In this document: positions 15,954 to 24,082 of the stretch, one piece after another
Layout: every line of letters begins with the position of its first letter
How positions within the stretch are numbered: the first letter of the stretch is position 1
Assembly (NCBI RefSeq): GCF_015352955.1
Contig: NZ_JACYOX010000040.1
Location: 1-46,570, forward strand
Direction of reading: 5' to 3'
Length of the DNA stretch: 46,570 bases
DNA from: Noviherbaspirillum soli
GTDB lineage: Bacteria; Pseudomonadota; Gammaproteobacteria; Burkholderiales; Burkholderiaceae_D
The notes under the pieces: generated by a model
Told to the model about the DNA's origin: nothing
The model's database searches: none
Seen by the model: the letters and a program-made list of their open reading frames with translations, nothing else
Made by a program: the position numbers and the translations under genes

Positions 15954-17210
15954 TCAGTGCGGCACCAGGTTGAACAGGAATTTTTCCCTGATCATCCACC
16001 AGCAGGCAAGCAGCGCCAGCACATGGAGGGCGGTGTTGATCCATACATCGTCCAGTGTGGGCAAGGGCGAATTGAACACCAGCAGCACAACGAACAGATG
16101 CATGAAGAACACATACATCGATTCCTGCCCCAGCGGTATGAACAGCCAGCCCAAGCTGCGGTAGATCGGTTTCCAGGCCACCGTCAGCACGGCCATGGCG
16201 GCAACTAGCAGGCAGGTGATATTGAGGATGCGGCCCGGTCCCAGCTTGTATTTCAGGAAGAAGGACTGGTAGGCGGCATTGAACAGTTCTGGCGCGATGA
16301 AGTGCAGCCGCGCCCATGCCGGCAACTGCTCCAGTGGGTGGTTCAGCGAAAACATCGCCAGCATCAGCGACAGCAGCATGCATAGCGCGATCACCGCGCG
16401 GCCCGCGCCGGTGGAGAAAAACGCCATCACCGCCTTCCGATGGAAGCCGGCTACCACGCCATGCACGAACAGCAGTTGCCAGGCCAGCACCGGGAACGCA
16501 TATTCGAACTGGGCCACAGTCAACTGGATCTCCGCGGTGCCGGGCTGCGCTTCCGGCGTCAGATAGTTGACCAGGTAGGCCAGCCAGCTCGCCAGCAGCA
16601 GCCAGCCGGTCAGCCGCCTGTCCAGGGCCCAGAAGATGACGGGCGTAAGCAGAAACAGCACCACATACAGTCCGACGATCTGGAACTGGTGCGGACTGGC
16701 TGCCAGCACCAGCACATGGAACAGATTGGACAGGAAACCTTCCGACAGGCTGGGATATAGCGGATAAAGCGTGCCGCTGACCGGGTCGGTGAAGGTGGTC
16801 AGCGAGGTCATGTCCAGCCACGGCACCAGCCGCAGCAATGCCACCAGGCCGGCGGCGATGACGGCCGTCTTGTACAGCGTCCAGGCCCTTGAGAAGAGCT
16901 TGATGGTGCAGGCGCCGAGGCCGTCGCTGCGCAGCCTCTTGCCATAGACAGCGCCGGTGACGATACCCGACAGCAGGATGAACATTTCCGCCGACGACAC
17001 CACCCCTACCCGTTCCCAGCCTATCAACGACACCCATGAAAAGAAGTTGAAGTGTGAGGTAAATAACAGCACGAATACCAGGCCGCGCAGGAAGTCGATG
17101 CGCAGGTCGCGTGTCCAGCCCCGGCTGTCATAGCGCCAGGAAGCGGGTCGGACTGCGGGCGCGGCGCCGGGCGCTGCCTGGTCGTGGGCGGGAAAGTGGG
17201 CTGAGGTCAT
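15954..17210 (-). CDS. OpgC-type membrane acyltransferase
   Basis: A 418-residue integral membrane protein with about ten hydrophobic helices. The N-terminal motif DLRIDFLRGLVFV with nearby TSHFNFFSW and SSAEMFILLSG is typical of OpgC, which in enterobacteria adds succinyl groups to periplasmic glucans. No opgG or opgH lies nearby, so here the acceptor may be the polymer made by the neighbouring synthase; this is inference. The ATG at 17210 was chosen; a GTG 13 codons upstream is possible. It lies 172 bases upstream of the GH16 gene on the same strand. Confidence 0.82.
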   Translation of the reverse strand: MTSAHFPAHDQAAPGAAPAVRPASWRYDSRGWTRDLRIDFLRGLVFVLLFTSHFNFFSWVSLIGWERVGVVSSAEMFILLSGIVTGAVYGKRLRSDGLGACTIKLFSRAWTLYKTAVIAAGLVALLRLVPWLDMTSLTTFTDPVSGTLYPLYPSLSEGFLSNLFHVLVLAASPHQFQIVGLYVVLFLLTPVIFWALDRRLTGWLLLASWLAYLVNYLTPEAQPGTAEIQLTVAQFEYAFPVLAWQLLFVHGVVAGFHRKAVMAFFSTGAGRAVIALCMLLSLMLAMFSLNHPLEQLPAWARLHFIAPELFNAAYQSFFLKYKLGPGRILNITCLLVAAMAVLTVAWKPIYRSLGWLFIPLGQESMYVFFMHLFVVLLVFNSPLPTLDDVWINTALHVLALLACWWMIREKFLFNLVPH

Positions 17211-17489
17211 CCAGGCACGTTGGTTGGTTTCGAAGTCAGAGCCTTGCACGCTGCGCGGCTATGGCCAGACTAGACGATGCAGCGTGGCAGCATGTTGCGT
17301 CTGTCGGACTCGTGGCCGATTCAGGCTTAATCCACGGCAAGCCGGCTGCATGCCGCGCGGCCGGCCGAATCGCAGAGGATGCGCAGACATTGCGCCAGAG
17401 CGTCCATCGGCACGATGCATCTGCAGTATGCTGCGATGCACAGGGCGGGTGAGGAACCTGATCGTTCACCGAGGAGAAAGGAAGACACC

Positions 17490-18060
17490 ATGACAGCCAC
17501 GGTGCCGAAGATAGTGGCCTTCGCGAGCAGCGCCGCAAGGCTTCCCTGAACAAGCGGCTGGTCCGGGTCGCTGCCGAAAGCGCGCGCCGCGCCGGCGCCG
17601 ACGTCACCGAGATCGACCTGCGCGACTTTCCGGTGCCGATCTACGACGGCGACCTGGAAATCGAGCAGGGACTGCTGCCGAAGGCGCGTGAACAGCGGCA
17701 ACTGATGCTGGAGCACCAGGGCTTCCTGATTGGCAGCCCCGAATAAAACGGTTCCCTCCCGGCCCTGCTGAAGAACTTGATCGACTGGACTTCCCGCGCC
17801 GTCGATGGCCAGGATGGCCTGGCGCCTTACCGCAACAAGATGGCGGTGCTGATGAGCGCATCGCCCGGCAGCTATGGCGCACTGCGCGGCCTGGTGCATG
17901 CCAGGGCCATCCTCGGCAACATCGGCGTGATCGTGCTGCCCGAGCAGCTGGCGGTGGGCAAGGCGCATGAGGCCTTCAGCCTGGACGGCTGTACGGCTCC
18001 GTCAACTTCTGCCGCCTGTTCGGCATCCCGACCGCAAGGCTGAAGGTCGCAGTGAAATGA
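17490..18060 (+). pseudogene. NADPH-dependent FMN reductase, decayed
   Basis: The sequence starts well, with GGAGAAAGGAAG before the ATG at 17490 and the N-terminus MTATVPKIVAFA, but a frameshift follows within 20 codons. The next segment (RKASLNKRLVRVAAESAR, DLRDFPVPIYDGDLE) is clear NAD(P)H-FMN reductase sequence. It meets a TAA at 17743-17745 where the family has SPEYNGS, consistent with a Tyr codon turned into a stop. Reading continues in frame with PALLKNLIDWTSRAVDG and SPGSYGALRG, and shifts once more near 17990. With three lesions the flavodoxin-like enzyme cannot be made. Confidence 0.85.
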
Positions 18061-18073
18061 CAAGGAAGGGACA

Positions 18074-18099
18074 GGATGCGGCGCACTGCGCCGCCATCC
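18074..18099. terminator. Hairpin between convergent genes
   Basis: A near-perfect inverted repeat (GGATGCGGCGCA paired with TGCGCCGCCATCC, one bulged C) sits between the decayed reductase and the 3' end of the GT-C gene on the opposite strand. There is no T-run, so its role as a terminator is only likely. Confidence 0.5.
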
Positions 18100-18106
18100 C
18101 TACCCT

Positions 18107-19642
18107 TCACTTCCTCGCATACACCACCAGCTCCCGTTCATCCTTGCGCACATCCCCGCGCAAGGGCACGCGCCCGACGATGGAAAACATGCCGCCATTG
18201 TCCAGCAGGCGCTGGAACTGCTGCATGCTGGGCTGGTCAGCGAGATAGCCTGTCTGCGCCACTACCACTGCAATCTTCTGGTCGTTGAGGATCTTCAGGA
18301 TCGCGTCCTGGCTCAGTTCGCGGTCGCGTATGCCAAGCTGGCGCATGATGTTGATCTCGACGAACAGCTTGTCCGCACGGCGCGTGCCGATATCTCGGCG
18401 CTTGCCGTCGGCGCGCATGTTGAAGATGACGCTGCCGTCGCGATGCGCCGAGATCAGCACGTTCTCGCCAGGCGGCGTATGGGCCTGGGCCAGGCCGGCT
18501 GCCTCGCGGTATCCCTGCGCCACCGGCACCTGGAACAGCATCGCCTGATACACCGCCCAGCCCGCCAAGGCCAGCAACAGCAGGCGTCCCAGCAAGGCCT
18601 GCACGCGCACCATGCCGTAAGCGGCAAGCATGAAGGTAAACGGGATGCTGGGCAGGTTGAAGCGCGCCTCCTTGTTCGACACGATGGTGAAGAAGAGCCA
18701 TGACGACAGGGCGAATGCGGCGAAGACCCGTGCCGCTGGCGGCATGCCCGAGCGCAGCGTGGCCACGGTGGCCAGCAGTCCGGCGATGATGAACCAGGTG
18801 GCGGGCCAGCCGATCTGCTGCGGCAGCGCCCGGGCATACCAGGTCCAGTTGTTCCATGACCACAGGGCCGGCATGTCCGGCATCGCGCCGGCCAGGTTGC
18901 CGGTCACCTTGCTGAAGTAGAAGACGCTGCCGACCGATGGCAGCGCAAGCACGAGGAAAAGCAGTGCGGCAGCTAGCCATGTCCGCAGCGGCGGACGCTG
19001 GGGCGTGCGATGGAACAGTGCGAACAGGCCAACCACCGGCACCGCATAGCCGGTTTGCACCCGGGTCAGCATGGCCAGGCCCATGAAGGCCGCAGTGACC
19101 AGAAGCCAGCGGCCGCTGCCGGTGTGCAGGTAATGAATCAGCGCCCACGCGGTGCAGAGCAGCAGCGCCAGCGCCGGCACATCGAGCTGCACCTGCCGCG
19201 CCCACAAGGCCATGTCCGGCAAGGCCAGGATGGCCAGCGCCACCAGCAGTGCGCTCCACCTGTCCATCATGCGCTGGCAGATCAGGTAGATCATCACGCC
19301 GGCAAGCATGGCATGCAGCGCCACGACGGACTGCGAAACAGCATGGCTGGCGCCGAACACGGCCAGGAAAGGCACCGAGGCGATATACATGAACGGCGGA
19401 TAGAAGCCAATATTGATCGCCGGATATTGCTGGTAGTACTCCCTGGCGAAGCGCAATGGATGCAGCAGGCCGCCTTCCATCAGGAAGTCGCGCAGGAATA
19501 TGCCATTCATCGCGTGGCGGGATGCGTCATACCACCAGAAATCGCCGCCGGTGGGCGTGGTCATGAAAAGCGCCAGCGTCATCGCCGCCAGTGCGACGAT
19601 GGCTGGCGCATGGCCCAGCCCTGCCACCCTCGCCTGGCTCAT
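18107..19642 (-). CDS. GT-C glycosyltransferase (GT39/ArnT-like)
   Basis: A 511-residue membrane protein with about ten transmembrane helices and a C-terminal periplasmic domain. The first periplasmic loop has GGDFWWYDASRHAMNG, containing the acidic residue typical of GT-C enzymes that use polyprenyl-phosphate sugars. It would transfer a sugar from a lipid carrier to a periplasmic acceptor. The ATG at 19642 overlaps the stop of the GtrB-like gene (ATGA) and a longer start is not needed. It is the last gene of a four-gene operon. The acceptor (lipid A, polymer or protein) is unknown. Confidence 0.8.
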   Translation of the reverse strand: MSQARVAGLGHAPAIVALAAMTLALFMTTPTGGDFWWYDASRHAMNGIFLRDFLMEGGLLHPLRFAREYYQQYPAINIGFYPPFMYIASVPFLAVFGASHAVSQSVVALHAMLAGVMIYLICQRMMDRWSALLVALAILALPDMALWARQVQLDVPALALLLCTAWALIHYLHTGSGRWLLVTAAFMGLAMLTRVQTGYAVPVVGLFALFHRTPQRPPLRTWLAAALLFLVLALPSVGSVFYFSKVTGNLAGAMPDMPALWSWNNWTWYARALPQQIGWPATWFIIAGLLATVATLRSGMPPAARVFAAFALSSWLFFTIVSNKEARFNLPSIPFTFMLAAYGMVRVQALLGRLLLLALAGWAVYQAMLFQVPVAQGYREAAGLAQAHTPPGENVLISAHRDGSVIFNMRADGKRRDIGTRRADKLFVEINIMRQLGIRDRELSQDAILKILNDQKIAVVVAQTGYLADQPSMQQFQRLLDNGGMFSIVGRVPLRGDVRKDERELVVYARK

Positions 19643-20637
19643 CGGGGCGTCGCGTCGGTAAAGCGTTCGCCGCACAGGCTTTCAACATGGAAGCGCGGGC
19701 GTTTCTTGGAGGACTCGAAGATCTTCGCCACGTACTCGCCGATGATGCCCAGGCTCAGCAGCTGCACGCCGCCCAGGAAATACATCGGGATTACGGTCGA
19801 TGCCCAGCCCGGCAGGGCACTGTCGGTAAACAGCTTGGTGACCACGGCCCATGCGGCCATGACCAGGCTGATCACGGAAATGATCATGCCGATGCCGGTG
19901 ATGAGCCGCAGCGGATAGGCGGAAAACGAGGTCACGCCCTGCCATGCCAGCGACAGCATCTTGGTCAGCGGGTATTTCGATTCGCCGGCAAAGCGCTCGG
20001 CCCGGTCGAATTCGACGATCGCGCCCTTGTAGCCCAGCTGCGGCACCAGGCCGCGCAGGAACAGGTGGGTTTCGTCGTAGCCGCGCAGGCTTTCCACCGC
20101 GCGCCGGCTCATCAGCCGGTAGTCCGCATGGTTGTAGACGATCTGCACGCCCATCATGGCCAGGAACTTGTAGTAGCTCTCGGCGCTGAAGCGCTTGAAG
20201 AAGGTGTCCTTGGTGCGCTTGCGGCGCACGCCAAACACGATCTCGCTGCCTTCGCGGTAGCGCTGGATCATTTGCGGAATGGCTTCCAGATCGTCCTGCA
20301 GGTCGGCATCCAGGCTGATCAGGATGTCCCCCGGCGCCGTCAGCAGGCCGCACAGCAGCGCGTTCTGGTGACCGCGGTTGCGGCTGAGCTTGATGCCGCA
20401 GACGTCGGCATGGCGCTCGGCGTAGTCATGGATCATTTCCCAGGTCCGGTCGCGGCTGCCGTCGTCGACGTAGTAGATTGCGCTGCCCTCGGCGATCTCG
20501 CCGTTGGCCTGCAGCCGGGCCAGCATGGCCTGCAGGCGGGCGGTGGTTTCCGGCAGGACTTCCTGCTCGTTGTAGCAGGGAAGCACCAGGCTCAATACCG
20601 GCGGATGGGCTAGGTCTGTGGCTTTTTGAATGTCCAT
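19639..20637 (-). CDS. GtrB/ArnC-like polyprenyl-phosphate sugar transferase (GT2)
   Basis: A 332-residue enzyme with an N-terminal GT2 domain (LSLVLPCYNEQEVLPE, YVDDGSRDRTW, DADLQDD) and two C-terminal transmembrane helices (about 240-300). This is the layout of dolichol- and undecaprenyl-phosphate glycosyltransferases such as GtrB and ArnC, which load a sugar onto undecaprenyl phosphate on the cytoplasmic face. It overlaps the GtrA-like gene by 28 bases and the GT-C gene by four, so they are co-translated. Confidence 0.9.
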   Translation of the reverse strand: MDIQKATDLAHPPVLSLVLPCYNEQEVLPETTARLQAMLARLQANGEIAEGSAIYYVDDGSRDRTWEMIHDYAERHADVCGIKLSRNRGHQNALLCGLLTAPGDILISLDADLQDDLEAIPQMIQRYREGSEIVFGVRRKRTKDTFFKRFSAESYYKFLAMMGVQIVYNHADYRLMSRRAVESLRGYDETHLFLRGLVPQLGYKGAIVEFDRAERFAGESKYPLTKMLSLAWQGVTSFSAYPLRLITGIGMIISVISLVMAAWAVVTKLFTDSALPGWASTVIPMYFLGGVQLLSLGIIGEYVAKIFESSKKRPRFHVESLCGERFTDATPR

Positions 20638-21017
20638 AATGCGTTCAATGTGTAATTCCAGATCAAGACGCCTGCGGTGGTCAGAATCTGGGCCGGCGCG
20701 GGATGCAGGCCGGCGGCGATCAGCAGGCTCAATAACAGGGAGTTGATGCCCAGCCCGAGCGCGGCGGTAATGGCAAAGCGCGGCAGGGTCGCGGCGTGCG
20801 AGCGCTCGCTGCGGAAGGTCAGCCGTGCATTGAGCAGATAGTTGGCCACGGCGCTGATGGCGAATCCGACGTTGGAAGCCGTCAGGGCAGGCATGCCGGC
20901 CAGCCCCATCAGCAGGGCCATGATGGCGTACTGCAGGCCGGTGGCGAAGCCGCCCACCACGAGAAAGCTCGCCAGGCTGCGCAGGGAAATGTTGCCGGAC
21001 TGGGGTGTTGTGTTCAT
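20610..21017 (-). CDS. GtrA family membrane protein
   Basis: A 135-residue protein with four transmembrane helices and the GtrA pattern (FLVVGGFATGLQY, NVGFAISAVANYLLNARLTF, and a C-terminal NYTLNALWTF). GtrA proteins are proposed to flip undecaprenyl-phosphate-linked sugars across the inner membrane. It fits between the GtrB-like enzyme, which makes that lipid, and two GT-C type proteins that could use it. The ATG overlaps the upstream stop by one base. Confidence 0.88.
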   Translation of the reverse strand: MNTTPQSGNISLRSLASFLVVGGFATGLQYAIMALLMGLAGMPALTASNVGFAISAVANYLLNARLTFRSERSHAATLPRFAITAALGLGINSLLLSLLIAAGLHPAPAQILTTAGVLIWNYTLNALWTFKKPQT

Positions 21018-22567
21018 CAGGAACCTTTCTGCGGGCGTATCTTGAAGAGCATCACATTCTCTTTCTCATAGATCGGCGCAAAGCGGGCCGGATAGTCGTG
21101 GCTGAAATAATCCGGATTGATCAGCATCACAAAATCGAACCGTTCCAGCGGGAGGTCAGGAAACGGATCGGCCTTGCCCTTCTCTTCCGGCGGCATGCGG
21201 AATGTCTGCGAAGGATCGACTGAAAACGGCGCCTTCGAGCCATAGACCACCTGCAGCACCTGCTTCCCCGGCTCGGCGAACAGGGTATTGAGATAGGCTT
21301 CCTTCGTTACCACTGCCATGTTGGGCACATGGTCCAGCGGCGGATTGGCAAGATAGGGGAAGCTGTCGCCGCCGCAGATCACTGCCACTCGCGCGCCATG
21401 CGGCAATTGTTCGATGCTGGACAATATCGGCTGATAGACCTTGTCGGCATGGATCCAGTTCACGCCAATGACCGTCATGCGCCCCAGAAACAGGACTGCC
21501 AGGCCGGCGGCCAGCATGCCGCGCACCCGGGCCGTCTCGATGCGCACGTGCAGGGCGGCCACCGTGGCCAGCGCCACCATTACCAGCAGCCGCCGGTCGG
21601 CGCCGAAGGAAGCAAACATCAGCCGCGGCAGGCACAGATAAATGATGAACAGCAGGGCCAGCGGCAGCCGCAGGTCGCGGTGAACCGACAGCCGGCGGGT
21701 AAGGATGCCGGCGCCCACCAGGGCCGCCAGGATCAGGAAGGTGGCGACATCGAGCGGCAGGCTGTAGTTGTTGACCATATCCAGCAAGCCGTACAGCTTG
21801 TCGACCGGCGCAGACCACTTGATTTCCCCTGCCCGATCGGTGGTGCTGGACAGCCCAAGAAACAGCGCGGCAGGAAGCACGAATTGCGCGCCAGCCACCA
21901 GCAGGGAGCGCCAGGGCCCGTTTTCCCGCTGGCGCCATGCGACGGACACTTCGTAGCCGCCGATCAGGATGGCATAGCTGGCAAACGCATGCAGGTGGGA
22001 AATCAGCAAGGCGGTCGACAGGATGGAAAACAGCACGATGCGCAGCGCGTCGCTGCGAGGGCGCAGGTGAATGTGCGCGGCCAGCATCCACAGCGCAAGC
22101 CCTACCGAAAACAGATAGTTCAGGAAGCCCCAGAGGAAATGCCTGTTGTAAAGAAACAGGAAGGCAGCGAACGGCAGCAGTGACCAGCGGCCATACAGCG
22201 TGCGGTGCAGCACGATGGCGCCGCTTGCCATCAGGAACATGGCAAGCGCAGCAAATACCAGACTGGCCTGCTCGGCGGACAGGGGTGGCATCAGCATCGG
22301 CACCAGGAGATCCATCGCCAGATTCGGTATGAATTCCCAATGCACCAGATAGTGCCTGGCAAGCGCCGCCGAGTCCGACAGGTGCGCAATGATCTGCATG
22401 CGGGCCACATGGTTCGGATAGTCGCTCAGGGGCAGCGGCGACACCAGGGCAAACGGAATGAGGACGACGGTGAGTAGTGCCAGGAAAGTGCCCGCAAGCG
22501 CCAGGTGCCGGGTACTGCGTATTCCTGCGCCCGTTTCCGGCAGGGTCTTGCATTTCTGAAGCATCAT
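21017..22567 (-). CDS. Large integral membrane protein, probable GT-C type transferase
   Basis: A 516-residue protein with about eleven transmembrane helices and a C-terminal soluble part of about 130 residues. The first loop contains SDYPNHVARM, an acidic motif placed as in GT-C glycosyltransferases, but no family could be assigned. It opens the gtrA-gtrB-GT39 operon and its stop overlaps the gtrA start by one base. The start may be either of two adjacent ATGs (22567 or 22564); no strong ribosome-binding site is visible. Function is inferred from topology and neighbours. Confidence 0.7.
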   Translation of the reverse strand: MMLQKCKTLPETGAGIRSTRHLALAGTFLALLTVVLIPFALVSPLPLSDYPNHVARMQIIAHLSDSAALARHYLVHWEFIPNLAMDLLVPMLMPPLSAEQASLVFAALAMFLMASGAIVLHRTLYGRWSLLPFAAFLFLYNRHFLWGFLNYLFSVGLALWMLAAHIHLRPRSDALRIVLFSILSTALLISHLHAFASYAILIGGYEVSVAWRQRENGPWRSLLVAGAQFVLPAALFLGLSSTTDRAGEIKWSAPVDKLYGLLDMVNNYSLPLDVATFLILAALVGAGILTRRLSVHRDLRLPLALLFIIYLCLPRLMFASFGADRRLLVMVALATVAALHVRIETARVRGMLAAGLAVLFLGRMTVIGVNWIHADKVYQPILSSIEQLPHGARVAVICGGDSFPYLANPPLDHVPNMAVVTKEAYLNTLFAEPGKQVLQVVYGSKAPFSVDPSQTFRMPPEEKGKADPFPDLPLERFDFVMLINPDYFSHDYPARFAPIYEKENVMLFKIRPQKGS

Positions 22568-22639
22568 GAAACGGCTTTAACTTAATTGGCGATCATCTCA
22601 TGACAGAAAAACAAGGCCTTGCGTGAAACAGACTCATGG

Positions 22640-22697
22640 ACAATCAAGCCGTAAAAAAGCCGCGGAGCCCGGCATTGTTTCATGGCGACAATGCCGG
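22640..22697 (-). terminator. Candidate terminator after the MgtC-like gene
   Basis: On the minus strand a perfect 10-bp stem (CCGGCATTGT pairing with ACAATGCCGG, 22669-22697) is followed by a second short GC hairpin and six T. It lies just after the stop of the MgtC-like gene and before the glycosylation operon. Confidence 0.5.
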
Positions 22698-22720
22698 ATG
22701 GCATTAATCCCATCCGCCGC

Positions 22721-23188
22721 CTATTTCGCCTTGGTCAGCCTGAGCAGCGACAGCACCACCCATCCGAACACGGCGCTGAGCACCGCGGTTGCCTCCAGCC
22801 CGAGCCCGGCCGCCACGCCGACCGCCGATGTCAGCCAGATGCCGGCGGCGGTGGTTAAGCCCTTGATATGGCTTTCCTCGCGCAGCTTGATGATGGCGCC
22901 GGCGCCGAGAAAGCCGATGCCCGAAGCCACGCCCTGGAGCACGCGCGACATGTCTTCCAACGCCATGCCAGCCTGGGAAGGCACCAGCACGAACAACGCC
23001 GAACCGAGCGATACCAGCATATGGGTGCGCAGGCCGGCAGCGGCGCCAACCGATTCCCGCTCGTAACCCAGCAAGGCGCCCAGCGCCAGCGCCACCAGCA
23101 GGCGCAGGCAGACCCGCGTGACATCGGATGCGTCGCCCAGATCGGAAAATTCCTGCTGAACGGCAAGCCAGCTTTCAGTCCACCACAT
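22721..23188 (-). CDS. MgtC/SapB family membrane protein
   Basis: A 155-residue protein with five hydrophobic segments and the MgtC signature: RLLVALALGALLGYERE, AAGLRTHMLVSLGSALF, ASGIGFLGAGAII and LTTAAGIWLTSAVGVAAGLG. Only the short membrane domain is present; the C-terminal ACT-like domain of Salmonella MgtC is absent, as in the SapB branch. MgtC proteins help survival at low magnesium and modulate F-type ATP synthase in pathogens; the role of short forms is not established. The ATG at 23188 follows AAGGAG. It is divergent from the two-component genes. Confidence 0.9.
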   Translation of the reverse strand: MWWTESWLAVQQEFSDLGDASDVTRVCLRLLVALALGALLGYERESVGAAAGLRTHMLVSLGSALFVLVPSQAGMALEDMSRVLQGVASGIGFLGAGAIIKLREESHIKGLTTAAGIWLTSAVGVAAGLGLEATAVLSAVFGWVVLSLLRLTKAK

Positions 23189-23404
23189 TGTTTTTCTCCT
23201 TGATCTGCAGGTCTTCCATGGTACGGCCGAGCAAAACTTAAGCGCATGCTCGACGACAATGGCTGCGCCTTTTCCCGGCGGCAAAGCTGTTCTGCCGAGC
23301 CTGTCGAACGCTGCTTCCCCGGCAAATGCATCGATGCGGGCTGTGCGGGCGTTATCCTCCGTTAGAATCGGCCCACGCGACTTCACCCTACCTTCAGTCA
23401 CATC

Positions 23405-24082
23405 ATGCGAATTCTTCTCGTCGAGGACGATGAAATCCTGTCCGACGCCCTGTACCGCGCCCTGGTGCAGTCGGCTTATGCAGTCGACCTGGCCAGCAAC
23501 GGCGACCAGGCCGACAAGGCCCTGTCCATCCATACCTATGACCTGGTGGTGCTGGATGTCGGCCTGCCTGGCATGAGCGGATTCGAGATCCTGCGCCGGC
23601 TGCGCGCGCGCAAGTCGCGCGTGCCGGTGCTGCTGCTGACCGCGCTCGATGCGCTGGCCGACCGGGTGCGCGGCCTCGACCTGGGCGCCGACGATTACCT
23701 CACCAAGCCCTTCGACCTGCCCGAGCTGGAAGCGCGGGTGCGCGCGCTGCTGCGGCGCGGCCATGGCAGCTCGGCGCCCGACCTGCATCATGGCCGGCTG
23801 CGGCTGGACACTTCCGGGCGGCGGCTGTATTACGACGACCAGCCGATCGAGCTGTCGGCGCGCGAGTTGGCGCTGTTCGAATTGCTGCTGATGCGCGAGG
23901 GCCGCGTGGTCAGCAAGGAGCACATGGTCAATCACCTGTATGGCTGGGGCGATGAAGTCGGGCCGAATGCGATGGAAGTCTATGTCTACCGGGTGCGCAA
24001 GAAGCTCGAACCCTACGGCTGCACGATACGCACCATACGCGGCATGGGCTACCTGATGGAACGCGACGATGCCGCTGAATAA
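23405..24082 (+). CDS. OmpR-family response regulator (TctD/QseB-like)
   Basis: A 225-residue regulator with a receiver domain (residues 1-115) and a winged-helix DNA-binding domain (about 125-220). The acidic pocket EDD, the phospho-acceptor Asp in DLVVLDVGLPG near residue 51, the switch Thr in LLLTALDA and Lys in TKPFDLPEL are all present. The DNA-binding part has the usual RTIRGMGYLM end. It overlaps the kinase gene by 14 bases. A possible target is the phased repeat array at 25519-25562, upstream of the TerC-like gene. Confidence 0.93.
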   Translation: MRILLVEDDEILSDALYRALVQSAYAVDLASNGDQADKALSIHTYDLVVLDVGLPGMSGFEILRRLRARKSRVPVLLLTALDALADRVRGLDLGADDYLTKPFDLPELEARVRALLRRGHGSSAPDLHHGRLRLDTSGRRLYYDDQPIELSARELALFELLLMREGRVVSKEHMVNHLYGWGDEVGPNAMEVYVYRVRKKLEPYGCTIRTIRGMGYLMERDDAAE

